DNA of 37,592 nucleotides, from positions 1 through 37,592 of the forward strand of contig JANXWW010000122.1 in the NCBI GenBank assembly GCA_025350945.1, in the 5' to 3' direction. The DNA comes from Burkholderiales bacterium (GTDB taxonomy: Bacteria; Pseudomonadota; Gammaproteobacteria; Burkholderiales; Usitatibacteraceae). Shown here one piece after another: positions 1 to 7,720 of the stretch. Within the stretch, counting starts at the first letter, position 1. Each line of letters starts with the position of its first letter. The notes beneath the pieces are model-generated. The model was not told the origin of the DNA. It saw only the letters and a list, made by a program, of their open reading frames with translations, and searched no databases. The translations under genes were made by a program, and so were the position numbers.

Positions 1-1
1 T

Positions 2-145
2 GGCAAAGCGACCGCGAAATTAGGCAACGCCAGCTTCGCGGATCGTGCGCCGCCTGCCGTGGTCGCGCAAGAACGCGAACGTCTTGCTAGCTTTGAAAAC
101 AAAGTTGTTTCCATGCGCGTGCAGCTAAAAAAATTGCAGCCTTAA
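2..145 (+). CDS. valS: Valyl-tRNA synthetase, C-terminal end (partial, truncated at window start)
   Basis: Frame 2 reads GKATAKLGNASFADRAPPAVVAQERERLASFENKVVSMRVQLKKLQP*, typical of the ValRS C-terminal coiled-coil tail. Confidence 0.85.
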   Translation, partial: GKATAKLGNASFADRAPPAVVAQERERLASFENKVVSMRVQLKKLQP

Positions 146-169
146 CTACAGCCTTTATTGCAGCCTTAA
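134..169 (+). repeat. 12-bp tandem repeat x3 spanning the valS stop codon
   Basis: TTGCAGCCTTAA | CTACAGCCTTTA | TTGCAGCCTTAA read directly; copies 1 and 3 identical. Confidence 0.9.
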
Positions 170-182
170 AAAAACATAAACC

Positions 183-1457
183 TTGTTGCTACCCCAATCG
201 CTCCGCGCACTTCGCTCCAAAAACTTTCGCGCGTATTACATCGGCCAGGCAGTGTCCCAGCTTGGTTCATGGATGCAATCGGTCGCGATTATGTGGCTCG
301 CGTATCGACTGACGGGCTCAACGGCGGCGACCGGCACGATTGGTTTTTTATCGATGGCACCGTTTATCGTCATCACGCCGATTGCGGGCGCGCTGTCGGA
401 TCGTGTAAGCCGCAAAAAACTGCTCCTTACCGTGCAAAGCCTGCTATTGCTGGTCGCATTAGCACTTGCGATAGTGACGGCGACTGGTCATATCACGATC
501 ACGCTGCTGGCGACTTTTGGTTTTATGCAAGGCATGTTGAATGGCATTGAAGTGCCGACACGTCATGCATTTTTCGTACAATTGATTGACGACAAAAATG
601 ATTTGCCGAACGCAATTGCGCTGAATTCAATTAACATCAATGGCACGCGTTTGATTGGACCCGCACTGGGTGGGTTGGTGATTGCAGCCGTTGGTGAAGC
701 CGCCTGTTTTGGCTTAAATGCGTTTTCATATCTCGCCGTGCTGATCCAGCTCATGCGCATCAAACCGCATGAGCCCATTCGCAAAGCAAGCAGCCAATCA
801 TTTACGCGCGATCTCGCCGATGGCTGGCGTTTCGCACTCACGCATCCGGTCATTCGCCCGCTTGTGCTGATGGTCGGCGCGGTCTCGTTTGCGATCAGCC
901 CATACACCATTTTGATGCCGGCCATTTCGGTTGAGACATTCAATCAAGGTGCCAGATTAAACGGTCTCTTCATCAGCGCCGTGGGCTTGGGCGCGCTGAT
1001 TGGCGCGATCACCTTCGCGCTGCGCCCCAATGTACGCGGACTCACGCGATGGCTGCTCGGCACCGCATCAATCGCCGCATGCGGCGTGATCGGGTTTTCG
1101 TTTTCGCGCATTGAATGGATTTCATTCATGTGTATGTCGATGACCGGCATGGGCTTGATGGGCTCATCGGTTTGCGTAAATACCATTATTCAATCCATTG
1201 TCGATGACGATAAACGCGGCCGCATCGTCAGTATTTATTCCACATTTTTTATTGGTGCCGCACCATTGAGCCACCTCGCCGCAGGCTGGCTCGCGGTGAA
1301 AATTGGCGCACCACATACTTTCCTCGTTTGCGGAGCGATTTGCGCGGGTGCGTGCCTGCTGTATCTTGCGTATCTACCCAGACTACGAAAACACATCCGC
1401 CCCATCTACGCCGCGCGCGGCATCATCGAACCCATTCAGGAAGAGGCTACAAAATGA
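183..1457 (+). CDS. MFS transporter (MFS_3 / EntS-like family)
   Basis: 424 aa, multiple hydrophobic helices, ALSDRVSRKKLL MFS loop motif; TTG start. Confidence 0.85.
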   Translation: MLLPQSLRALRSKNFRAYYIGQAVSQLGSWMQSVAIMWLAYRLTGSTAATGTIGFLSMAPFIVITPIAGALSDRVSRKKLLLTVQSLLLLVALALAIVTATGHITITLLATFGFMQGMLNGIEVPTRHAFFVQLIDDKNDLPNAIALNSININGTRLIGPALGGLVIAAVGEAACFGLNAFSYLAVLIQLMRIKPHEPIRKASSQSFTRDLADGWRFALTHPVIRPLVLMVGAVSFAISPYTILMPAISVETFNQGARLNGLFISAVGLGALIGAITFALRPNVRGLTRWLLGTASIAACGVIGFSFSRIEWISFMCMSMTGMGLMGSSVCVNTIIQSIVDDDKRGRIVSIYSTFFIGAAPLSHLAAGWLAVKIGAPHTFLVCGAICAGACLLYLAYLPRLRKHIRPIYAARGIIEPIQEEATK

Positions 1458-2236
1458 ACACCGTACTATTTGAACAACACGGCAGCATTGGCATCATGAC
1501 GTTTAACCGGCCGGAGGTTTTTAACGCAATGTCGGTGGAATTGATCCTGGCGTTTCGTGATGTGACAAATGAGATTATTAAATCAAACAGTGTTCGCGCA
1601 TTGATCGTACGCGGCGCGGGCAAAGCGTTTTTGGCGGGCGGCGATGTCGGCCATTTTTACAGGGAACGTGAGCGCGTTGCCGAAACCGTCAAGCCACTCG
1701 GCGATGCGCTGCACGAAGGCATCATCAATATTCGCACCATGCCTTTTCCCGTTGTAGCTGAAGTGCAAGGAGCCTGCGCGGGCGCGGGCTTGAGCGTGAT
1801 GATGGCGTGCGATTTTGCGATTGCCAGCACCGCCGCACAATTTAAAACCGCCTACACGCAAATCGGCCTATCACCCGATGGCGGCAGCACGTATTTTTTG
1901 CCGAGATTGCTGGGCATGCGCAAAGCAACTGAGCTGATTATGTTGTCCGAGACCATCAACGCCGAACAAGCGCTGGCGCTGGGTTTGGTGAATCGCGTGG
2001 TGGACATCGATGCGCTTACGACTGAAACCATGCAATTGACTGAACGCCTCGCCGCCGGTGCCACGCAAGCCTACGCGCGCGCGAAGCGACTCATCAATCA
2101 GTCATGGAATACGCCGATCAAAGAACACCTTGCTGACGAAATCGCCTACTTTGCCGACTGCGCAAAAACAGATGATTTCAAAGAAGGCGTCACCGCGTTT
2201 GTGGAAAAACGAAAGCCTAAATTTACGGGGAAGTAA
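1454..2236 (+). CDS. Enoyl-CoA hydratase/isomerase family protein
   Basis: MNTVLFEQHGSIGIMTFNRPEVFNAMS...GAGKAFLAGGDVGHF...GACAGAGLSVMMACDFAIAS crotonase signature; ATG overlaps the stop of the upstream gene (ATGA). Confidence 0.9.
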   Translation: MNTVLFEQHGSIGIMTFNRPEVFNAMSVELILAFRDVTNEIIKSNSVRALIVRGAGKAFLAGGDVGHFYRERERVAETVKPLGDALHEGIINIRTMPFPVVAEVQGACAGAGLSVMMACDFAIASTAAQFKTAYTQIGLSPDGGSTYFLPRLLGMRKATELIMLSETINAEQALALGLVNRVVDIDALTTETMQLTERLAAGATQAYARAKRLINQSWNTPIKEHLADEIAYFADCAKTDDFKEGVTAFVEKRKPKFTGK

Positions 2237-2241
2237 ATCGA

Positions 2242-2478
2242 CTAACGTTTGGAAATTGTAAAGGTATACGTGGATGCGGTTTCTTCCGAGCCCAACAGCG
2301 GATTACCCGTTTGCCGACAAAACGCCGCGAAATCTTTAACTGAACCTGGGTCAGTCGCGACAATGCGCAACACTTGCCCCGATTCCATATCCGCCAACGC
2401 TTTTTTGGCGCGCAGGATAGGCAGTGGGCAGTTCAGGCCTTTAACGTCCAGCTCTTTGGTGATGCTTAGTGTGTTCAT
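2242..2478 (-). CDS. tusA: TusA/SirA-family sulfurtransferase
   Basis: MNTLSITKELDVKGLNCPLPILRAKKALADMESGQVLRIVATDPGSVKDF; CPxP motif. An alternative in-frame start exists at 2517. Confidence 0.88.
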   Translation of the reverse strand: MNTLSITKELDVKGLNCPLPILRAKKALADMESGQVLRIVATDPGSVKDFAAFCRQTGNPLLGSEETASTYTFTISKR

Positions 2479-2526
2479 GTTTTGCTCCCATGTGTTGCTG
2501 CCATGTGTTGCTGCCATGTGTTGCTC
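2475..2526 (-). repeat. 13-bp tandem repeat, 3 near-perfect copies plus 1 degenerate copy, over the tusA start region
   Basis: CCATGTGTTGCTG at 2488 and 2501, CCATGTGTTGCTC at 2514, degenerate TCATGTTTTGCTC at 2475 containing the annotated start. Confidence 0.9.
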
Positions 2527-3060
2527 CCTAACGCGAGCTGAGAATATAACAGAGTGGGCTGGTTTTTTTGGGGAAGTTACGGGAACGGTGCGCTGACTGG
2601 CTACGTAAAAAACGGATGCGATGCAGAATGTTGTGATCCCCAAATTGAGGCGTCCGCACACACAAAAAAAATGAGACTGTAGCTTGAGCACACTGAGTGA
2701 AGCAATTTGCGCCGCATGTGTTCTCCATTAACGAGGCCCATCGGCAGCCTAATCAAACCGTAAGAAAACGTTTAAAACATTCCCAGATACTCAACGTGAA
2801 CACATCAAAAACCATCCATCAACGCAGAATGATGGTTCAGGCGTTCTCAATCGTGAGCCTATCCTTGGTGCCACTCAGCGTCAGGCTGCGCGCGGATTTG
2901 CAAAGACTGCGGTGCGGTTATTCTCTTAAAGCGCGTCACATAAATACCGCCATAAAAATTTACTCTGCGAAAATGTCGGGTCTTGCTGGCGATTATCGTT
3001 TTAAAAAGTGCAAGCCACCTTACCGGGCGGCGTATTCAACTCACTTGAACGGAGAACGAT

Positions 3061-4698
3061 ATGGCAGGTCATGGCAGCAAGCCCCTTCGCGGGCTGGAGA
3101 GCACACAACAATCGAGCATTCAAACGGGAAAATTTGGGCGCATGTTTCGCTGGCTTGAGCCTGCACAAATCGGGCGGACGCCGCAGGAGCAGATCGCCAT
3201 TACCGACCTTTGCAAGGGCCTTGCGAAGGCGATGATTGGCAACGAATTTAATACCAAAGTGGACGTCGGCGGCAGCCCGACACCAGACTCGGACATCAAC
3301 ACGCCCGAACCAAACGATGAAAACCCGACCATACCAGCGGGCTACACCTACTTTGGACAGTTTATTGATCACGATATTACGTTCGATCCCGCATCGTCAT
3401 TGCAACAACAGAATGACCCTGACGCGCTGGTTGATTTCCGCACGCCACGACTTGATCTGGACTGCATTTATGGCCGTGGGCCTGCGGACCAGCCCTACCT
3501 GTACGACAAATCCAATCGCAGCAAATTTGTGCTCGGCGCTGATCGTGGCGTGAATGGCATGAAGCGTCCCGATCTGCAACGCACCGCAGATTTTACCGCG
3601 CTCATTGGCGACAAGCGCAACGACGAAAACAAAATCGTGGCGCAGATTCAGGCGCTGTTTCTAAAATTTCACAACAAGGTTTTTGACGATTTGAAAGCAC
3701 GTCCTGATGCATCGGATGATGATCTGGTGTTTGCTGAAGCGCAGCGGATTGTGCGATGGACTTATCAATGGCTAGTGCTGCACGATTACTTGCCGAAAAT
3801 CTGCGACGCCAAAGTGATTGAATCGATCATGCCAAAGAAAGATAAAGGCGAGCGTAATCCGAACTTCAAGTTCTATCGCCCGCATGACGGCGACGCTTAT
3901 ATTCCGGTTGAATTTTCGGTTGCTGCATTTCGCTTTGCCCATTCAATGGTTCGGCCCAGCTATGCGCTCAACGATATTGTCCTCACCACGCCGACCGCAA
4001 AATTTAAGTCGGCCAAGGGAAAGGTCACCCCTTTTGCGCGCGTGCCGATTTTTGTTCGGCAAACAAGTGCCGTCACCGATGCAATGAATGGATTTGGCGA
4101 GCCGCTGCCACCGGCGTGGGGAATCGACTGGACTTTCTTTTTTGGCGAACCAAAAAAAATTCCAGCAGGCCAGAAACAAATCCCGCAGTTAAGCTATCGC
4201 ATTGATGCGACCCTGGTTGATCCGTTGGGCAACCTGCCCGAATTTGCGCGGGCTGGTATTCCCTCACCTTTCGAGTCACTCGCCTTCCGCAATCTGATGC
4301 GCGGCGTGAGCATGGGCCTGCCATCGGGGCAGCGCGTGGCCGAGATGATGAACGTGTCCAAGATACTCAGCGATGCACAGCTATGGCATTCAAAAGCGGA
4401 CGGTGATGTCATTGGCAAATGGGATGAAGGCAAAGCGCTGCTTGCGGGCAACAAGCGCTGGCTGCAGGGCTGTGCGCCACTGTGGTTCTATATTCTCAAA
4501 GAAGCCGAGATATTGAACAAAGGGCATCACTTGGGCGAAGTCGGCAGCAGAGTTGTGGGCGAAACCATGATTGGTCTTGTATGGTACGACCATTTCTCCT
4601 ACTTGTTCCAAAAACCGCAATGGACGCCGAAGGACGAAGGCATCGCGGGATTGACCGACAACCTTGATATGCTGGCATTAACAAAATACGTTGGCTGA
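3061..4698 (+). CDS. Animal-type heme peroxidase family protein (bacterial)
   Basis: 545 aa with GYTYFGQFIDHDITFDP (distal His), AFRFAHSMVRPSY (proximal His), RNDENKIVAQIQALFLKFHNKV (Arg/Glu catalytic region), NLMRGVSMGLPSGQ. Confidence 0.9.
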   Translation: MAGHGSKPLRGLESTQQSSIQTGKFGRMFRWLEPAQIGRTPQEQIAITDLCKGLAKAMIGNEFNTKVDVGGSPTPDSDINTPEPNDENPTIPAGYTYFGQFIDHDITFDPASSLQQQNDPDALVDFRTPRLDLDCIYGRGPADQPYLYDKSNRSKFVLGADRGVNGMKRPDLQRTADFTALIGDKRNDENKIVAQIQALFLKFHNKVFDDLKARPDASDDDLVFAEAQRIVRWTYQWLVLHDYLPKICDAKVIESIMPKKDKGERNPNFKFYRPHDGDAYIPVEFSVAAFRFAHSMVRPSYALNDIVLTTPTAKFKSAKGKVTPFARVPIFVRQTSAVTDAMNGFGEPLPPAWGIDWTFFFGEPKKIPAGQKQIPQLSYRIDATLVDPLGNLPEFARAGIPSPFESLAFRNLMRGVSMGLPSGQRVAEMMNVSKILSDAQLWHSKADGDVIGKWDEGKALLAGNKRWLQGCAPLWFYILKEAEILNKGHHLGEVGSRVVGETMIGLVWYDHFSYLFQKPQWTPKDEGIAGLTDNLDMLALTKYVG

Positions 4699-4712
4699 TA
4701 ATGCATCGCCGT

Positions 4713-4746
4713 AAAAATAGCGCCGATTGTTCGGTGCTATTTTTTT
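4713..4746 (+). terminator. Rho-independent terminator after the peroxidase gene
   Basis: AAAAATAGCGCCGA-TTGT-TCGGTGCTATTTTTTT; 14-bp stem with one G-U pair, followed by a T-tract. Confidence 0.85.
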
Positions 4747-4757
4747 GCGCTCTAAAA

Positions 4758-4786
4758 TTGCAACTGCATCGCAAACTGCGTTAAAC
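4758..4786 (+). promoter_or_regulatory. Predicted sigma70-type promoter for the chrB-chrA operon
   Basis: TTGCAA - 17 bp - TTAAAC; implied start near 4791-4795, directly before the first leader hairpin. Confidence 0.5.
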
Positions 4787-4792
4787 TTTAAT

Positions 4793-4898
4793 CACGGGAA
4801 TTGCAAGCTCCCGCTGCTTAGCCCGCGATCAAAAAATCGCCAAGGAGCAAGACGGTGTCCCGTCCAAGCGCTGCTTAATCTCCTCCAAAGGACAGCCC
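4793..4898 (+). promoter_or_regulatory. Structured 5' leader RNA of the rhodanese-chrB gene; candidate chrB-a/chrB-b class RNA motif
   Basis: Stems CGGGA/TCCCG (4795-4799/4809-4813), GCGAT/ATCGC (4825-4829/4836-4840), GACGG/CCGTC (4851-4855/4860-4864), AAGC/GCTT (4866-4869/4873-4876), GGAG/CTCC (4844-4847/4880-4883); TCCTCC adjacent to the AAAGGA Shine-Dalgarno. Confidence 0.55.
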
Positions 4899-5738
4899 AT
4901 GGACACCGCATCTACATTCATATCTGCTATTCAACTTTCTAAAACACTTGGCTCGGCAGCAGCGCCGCTATTGCTGGACGTGCGCGCCCAGCCTGCCTTT
5001 CAAGCCGATTCACGCATGCTGGCGAGCGCCACGTGGCGCGATCCGGCGACTGTTGCCGACTGGCGAAAATATTTGCCGGTGCATCGCGATATCGTTGTGT
5101 ATTGCGTACGCGGTCATGAGGTCAGCAAAAATACATGCGCCGCTTTACGTGAGATTGGCTTGCATGCTTATTCGCTGGAAGGCGGCGCAGAAGCGTGGAA
5201 ATCTGCCGGGTTGCCAACAATTGAAAAGCATGCTGAATTGCGCGTTCCTGCCGGTGTAAACGCGCCAACGAAATGGGTCACACGTGAACGCCCAAAGATT
5301 GATCGCATCGCGTGCCCTTGGCTGATTCGGCGATTTATTGATCCGACGGCAGAATTTATTTATGTGCCAACGAAAGACGTTTTATCATTCGCCGAAACAC
5401 AAAACGCGATTGCCTATGATGTGCCGAATGTGCAATTTACACATCGGGCTGATGCATGCAGTTTCGATGCGCTGATCGCAGATTTCAAATTGAATGATCC
5501 GGTATTGGCTGATCTGGCGGTGATTGTGCGCGGAGCCGATGTTGGCAACCCTGCTGGGCAGCCAGACCTTACACCGCAATCGGCGGGCCTACTGGCAGTC
5601 TCGCTTGGCTTGTCGGAACTTTATCGCAATGATCACGAGATGCTTGCTCACGGCATGGTGATATATGACGCACTCTACGCATGGCTCAAAAGCGCACGTG
5701 CGGAAATTCACAACGCTGACTTGTTTAAAAAATCATGA
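4899..5738 (+). CDS. chrB: Rhodanese domain fused to ChrB C-terminal (chromate resistance) domain
   Basis: N-terminal rhodanese with IVVYCVRGHEVS active-site loop; C-terminal KWVTRERPKIDRIACPWLIRRFIDPTAEFIYVP typical of ChrB C-terminal domains. Confidence 0.88.
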   Translation: MDTASTFISAIQLSKTLGSAAAPLLLDVRAQPAFQADSRMLASATWRDPATVADWRKYLPVHRDIVVYCVRGHEVSKNTCAALREIGLHAYSLEGGAEAWKSAGLPTIEKHAELRVPAGVNAPTKWVTRERPKIDRIACPWLIRRFIDPTAEFIYVPTKDVLSFAETQNAIAYDVPNVQFTHRADACSFDALIADFKLNDPVLADLAVIVRGADVGNPAGQPDLTPQSAGLLAVSLGLSELYRNDHEMLAHGMVIYDALYAWLKSARAEIHNADLFKKS

Positions 5739-7078
5739 TCAGTCACACATCAATTTCGTTTTCTGACGCGCTGAAATTTTGGCTGAAGCTGGGCTTTATC
5801 AGCTTCGGCGGGCCAGCCGGGCAAATCGCCATCATGCATCGTGAATTGGTCGAGCAGAAGCGCTGGATTTCGGAAAAACGATTTTTGCATGCGTTGAATT
5901 TTTGCATGGTGCTGCCCGGGCCGGAGGCGCAGCAGCTCGCCACCTACATCGGCTGGCTGATGCACGGCACGGTTGGCGGCATTATTGCGGGCGGCTTGTT
6001 TGTGCTGCCTTCACTGTTTATTTTGATCGTTTTGAGCTGGATTTATTTGGCGTTTGGCAACCTGCCAGTCGTCGCCGGATTGCTCTACGGCATTAAACCG
6101 GCAGTGACGGCGATTGTGCTTTTTGCGGCGTGGCGGATCGGCTCAAAAACGTTAAGGAATGTATGGCTATGGGCGATTGCTGCCGCTGCATTCATCGCTA
6201 TTTTTGCCTTCACGGTACCGTTTCCAGCGATCATTTTAGCGGCTGCAATTTTGGGCGCGCTCGGTGGCAAATTTGCACCAAAGAAATTCAGCGCAGGTAG
6301 TGTGCATGGCTCGGCATCAAATGAAATTGATAACGCTATCATCAATGATACGAGCCCCACACCGCCGCACGCTATTTTTAGTTGGACGCGATTCGCCAAA
6401 GTGATTGCCGTGTGTTTCGCGTTGTGGTTCGGTGCGATGTTCATTCTGATTTCGCAGCTCGGCTGGCAAGGCACACTCACACAGATGGGCTGGTTTTTTA
6501 CCAAGGCTGCGCTGCTCACATTCGGCGGTGCTTATGCCGTGTTGCCCTATGTCTATCAAGGCGCGGTCGATGGCTTTAACTGGCTCACCCCACAGCAAAT
6601 GATTGACGGATTAGCGCTCGGCGAAACCACACCGGGTCCACTGATTATGGTGGTTGCATTTGTCGGCTTTGTCGGTGGCGTGACCAAACAAATACTGGGA
6701 CCGGATTCAATATTTTTAGCAGGTGCCTTAGCCGCAACCGTGGTGACATTTTTTACGTTTCTGCCGTCGTTTTTATTTATTTTTATCGGTGGGCCCTTTA
6801 TCGAAACCACTCACGGCCAATTGAAATTTAGCGCGCCATTAACCGCCATTACCGCAGCCGTTGTCGGCGTGATTGTAAACCTCGCCGTATTTTTTGCGTG
6901 GCATGTTTGGTGGCCAAAGGCCAATGCAGAAAATGTGTTTGGTGGCGGCTTTGAATGGTTCGCCGCGTTACTCACCATCGCGGCCGCAATCGCACTATTT
7001 CGTTTCAAGATTGGCGTGATCTTCATCATCGCAGCCTGCGGCGTGGCGGGGGTTTTAAAAACTTTTGCAGGAATTTAA
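5735..7078 (+). CDS. chrA: Chromate transporter ChrA
   Basis: [60 protein letters not shown]; two CHR-type halves; ATGA overlap with the upstream gene. Confidence 0.95.
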   Translation: MISHTSISFSDALKFWLKLGFISFGGPAGQIAIMHRELVEQKRWISEKRFLHALNFCMVLPGPEAQQLATYIGWLMHGTVGGIIAGGLFVLPSLFILIVLSWIYLAFGNLPVVAGLLYGIKPAVTAIVLFAAWRIGSKTLRNVWLWAIAAAAFIAIFAFTVPFPAIILAAAILGALGGKFAPKKFSAGSVHGSASNEIDNAIINDTSPTPPHAIFSWTRFAKVIAVCFALWFGAMFILISQLGWQGTLTQMGWFFTKAALLTFGGAYAVLPYVYQGAVDGFNWLTPQQMIDGLALGETTPGPLIMVVAFVGFVGGVTKQILGPDSIFLAGALAATVVTFFTFLPSFLFIFIGGPFIETTHGQLKFSAPLTAITAAVVGVIVNLAVFFAWHVWWPKANAENVFGGGFEWFAALLTIAAAIALFRFKIGVIFIIAACGVAGVLKTFAGI

Positions 7079-7551
7079 TTCGCGACGTAATCGCCGGATT
7101 TCCCGCCTTTTTTCTCAAGCAGACGAATATCCGAAATCGTCATGCCGCGATCAACGGCTTTGACCATATCGTAAATCGTCAACAGCCCTGCTGAAACAGC
7201 CGTCAATGCTTCCATTTCAACCCCTGTTCTGCCAATCGTTTCAACAACCGCACGGCATTCAACCGAAGACGCAGATTCATCAAGAATAAATTCCACCGCA
7301 ACTTTGGTGATCATCAAAGGATGCGTAAGCGGAATCAAATCCGGTGTGCGTTTGGCGCCTTGAATCGCGGCAATGCGCGCGATGCCCAGCACGTCGCCTT
7401 TTTTGGCTCCTCCGCTTTTGATTAAATCGAAAGTTGCCGCCAGCATGCGAATATGTCCGCTTGCGGTGGCTACACGCTGCGTTTCGCGTTTTTCGCCGAC
7501 ATCGACCATGTGAGCTTGGCCGCTTTCGTCGAAATGGTTTAATGAAGACAT
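7075..7551 (-). CDS. moaC: Cyclic pyranopterin monophosphate synthase MoaC
   Basis: [19 protein letters not shown]...[30 protein letters not shown]...[23 protein letters not shown]. Confidence 0.96.
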   Translation of the reverse strand: MSSLNHFDESGQAHMVDVGEKRETQRVATASGHIRMLAATFDLIKSGGAKKGDVLGIARIAAIQGAKRTPDLIPLTHPLMITKVAVEFILDESASSVECRAVVETIGRTGVEMEALTAVSAGLLTIYDMVKAVDRGMTISDIRLLEKKGGKSGDYVAN

Positions 7552-7604
7552 GGATTTGGCTTTTTTCGTGAGTCAGTCAGTTTTTGAAGCGATTTCTGTG
7601 CATA

Positions 7605-7633
7605 TTTCTGTATTGCGCTACCGTTGGTACAAT
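7605..7633 (+). promoter_or_regulatory. Possible extended -10 promoter for the bepA-soxX-soxA set
   Basis: TGGTACAAT extended -10 with a weak TTTCTG -35 at 17-bp spacing. Confidence 0.35.
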
Positions 7634-7720
7634 CTATTCATGCTAAACACGTTGCGGGAACTGAAACCGCTCAATATCGTCAAAGATACAGAAGTCCAAT
7701 AAAATTTACGCAAAGTTTTC

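Noticed and set aside
2697-3158. 153-aa ORF upstream of the peroxidase gene
   Set aside because: No recognisable domain, overlaps the peroxidase start in another frame, and composition looks like untranslated upstream DNA.
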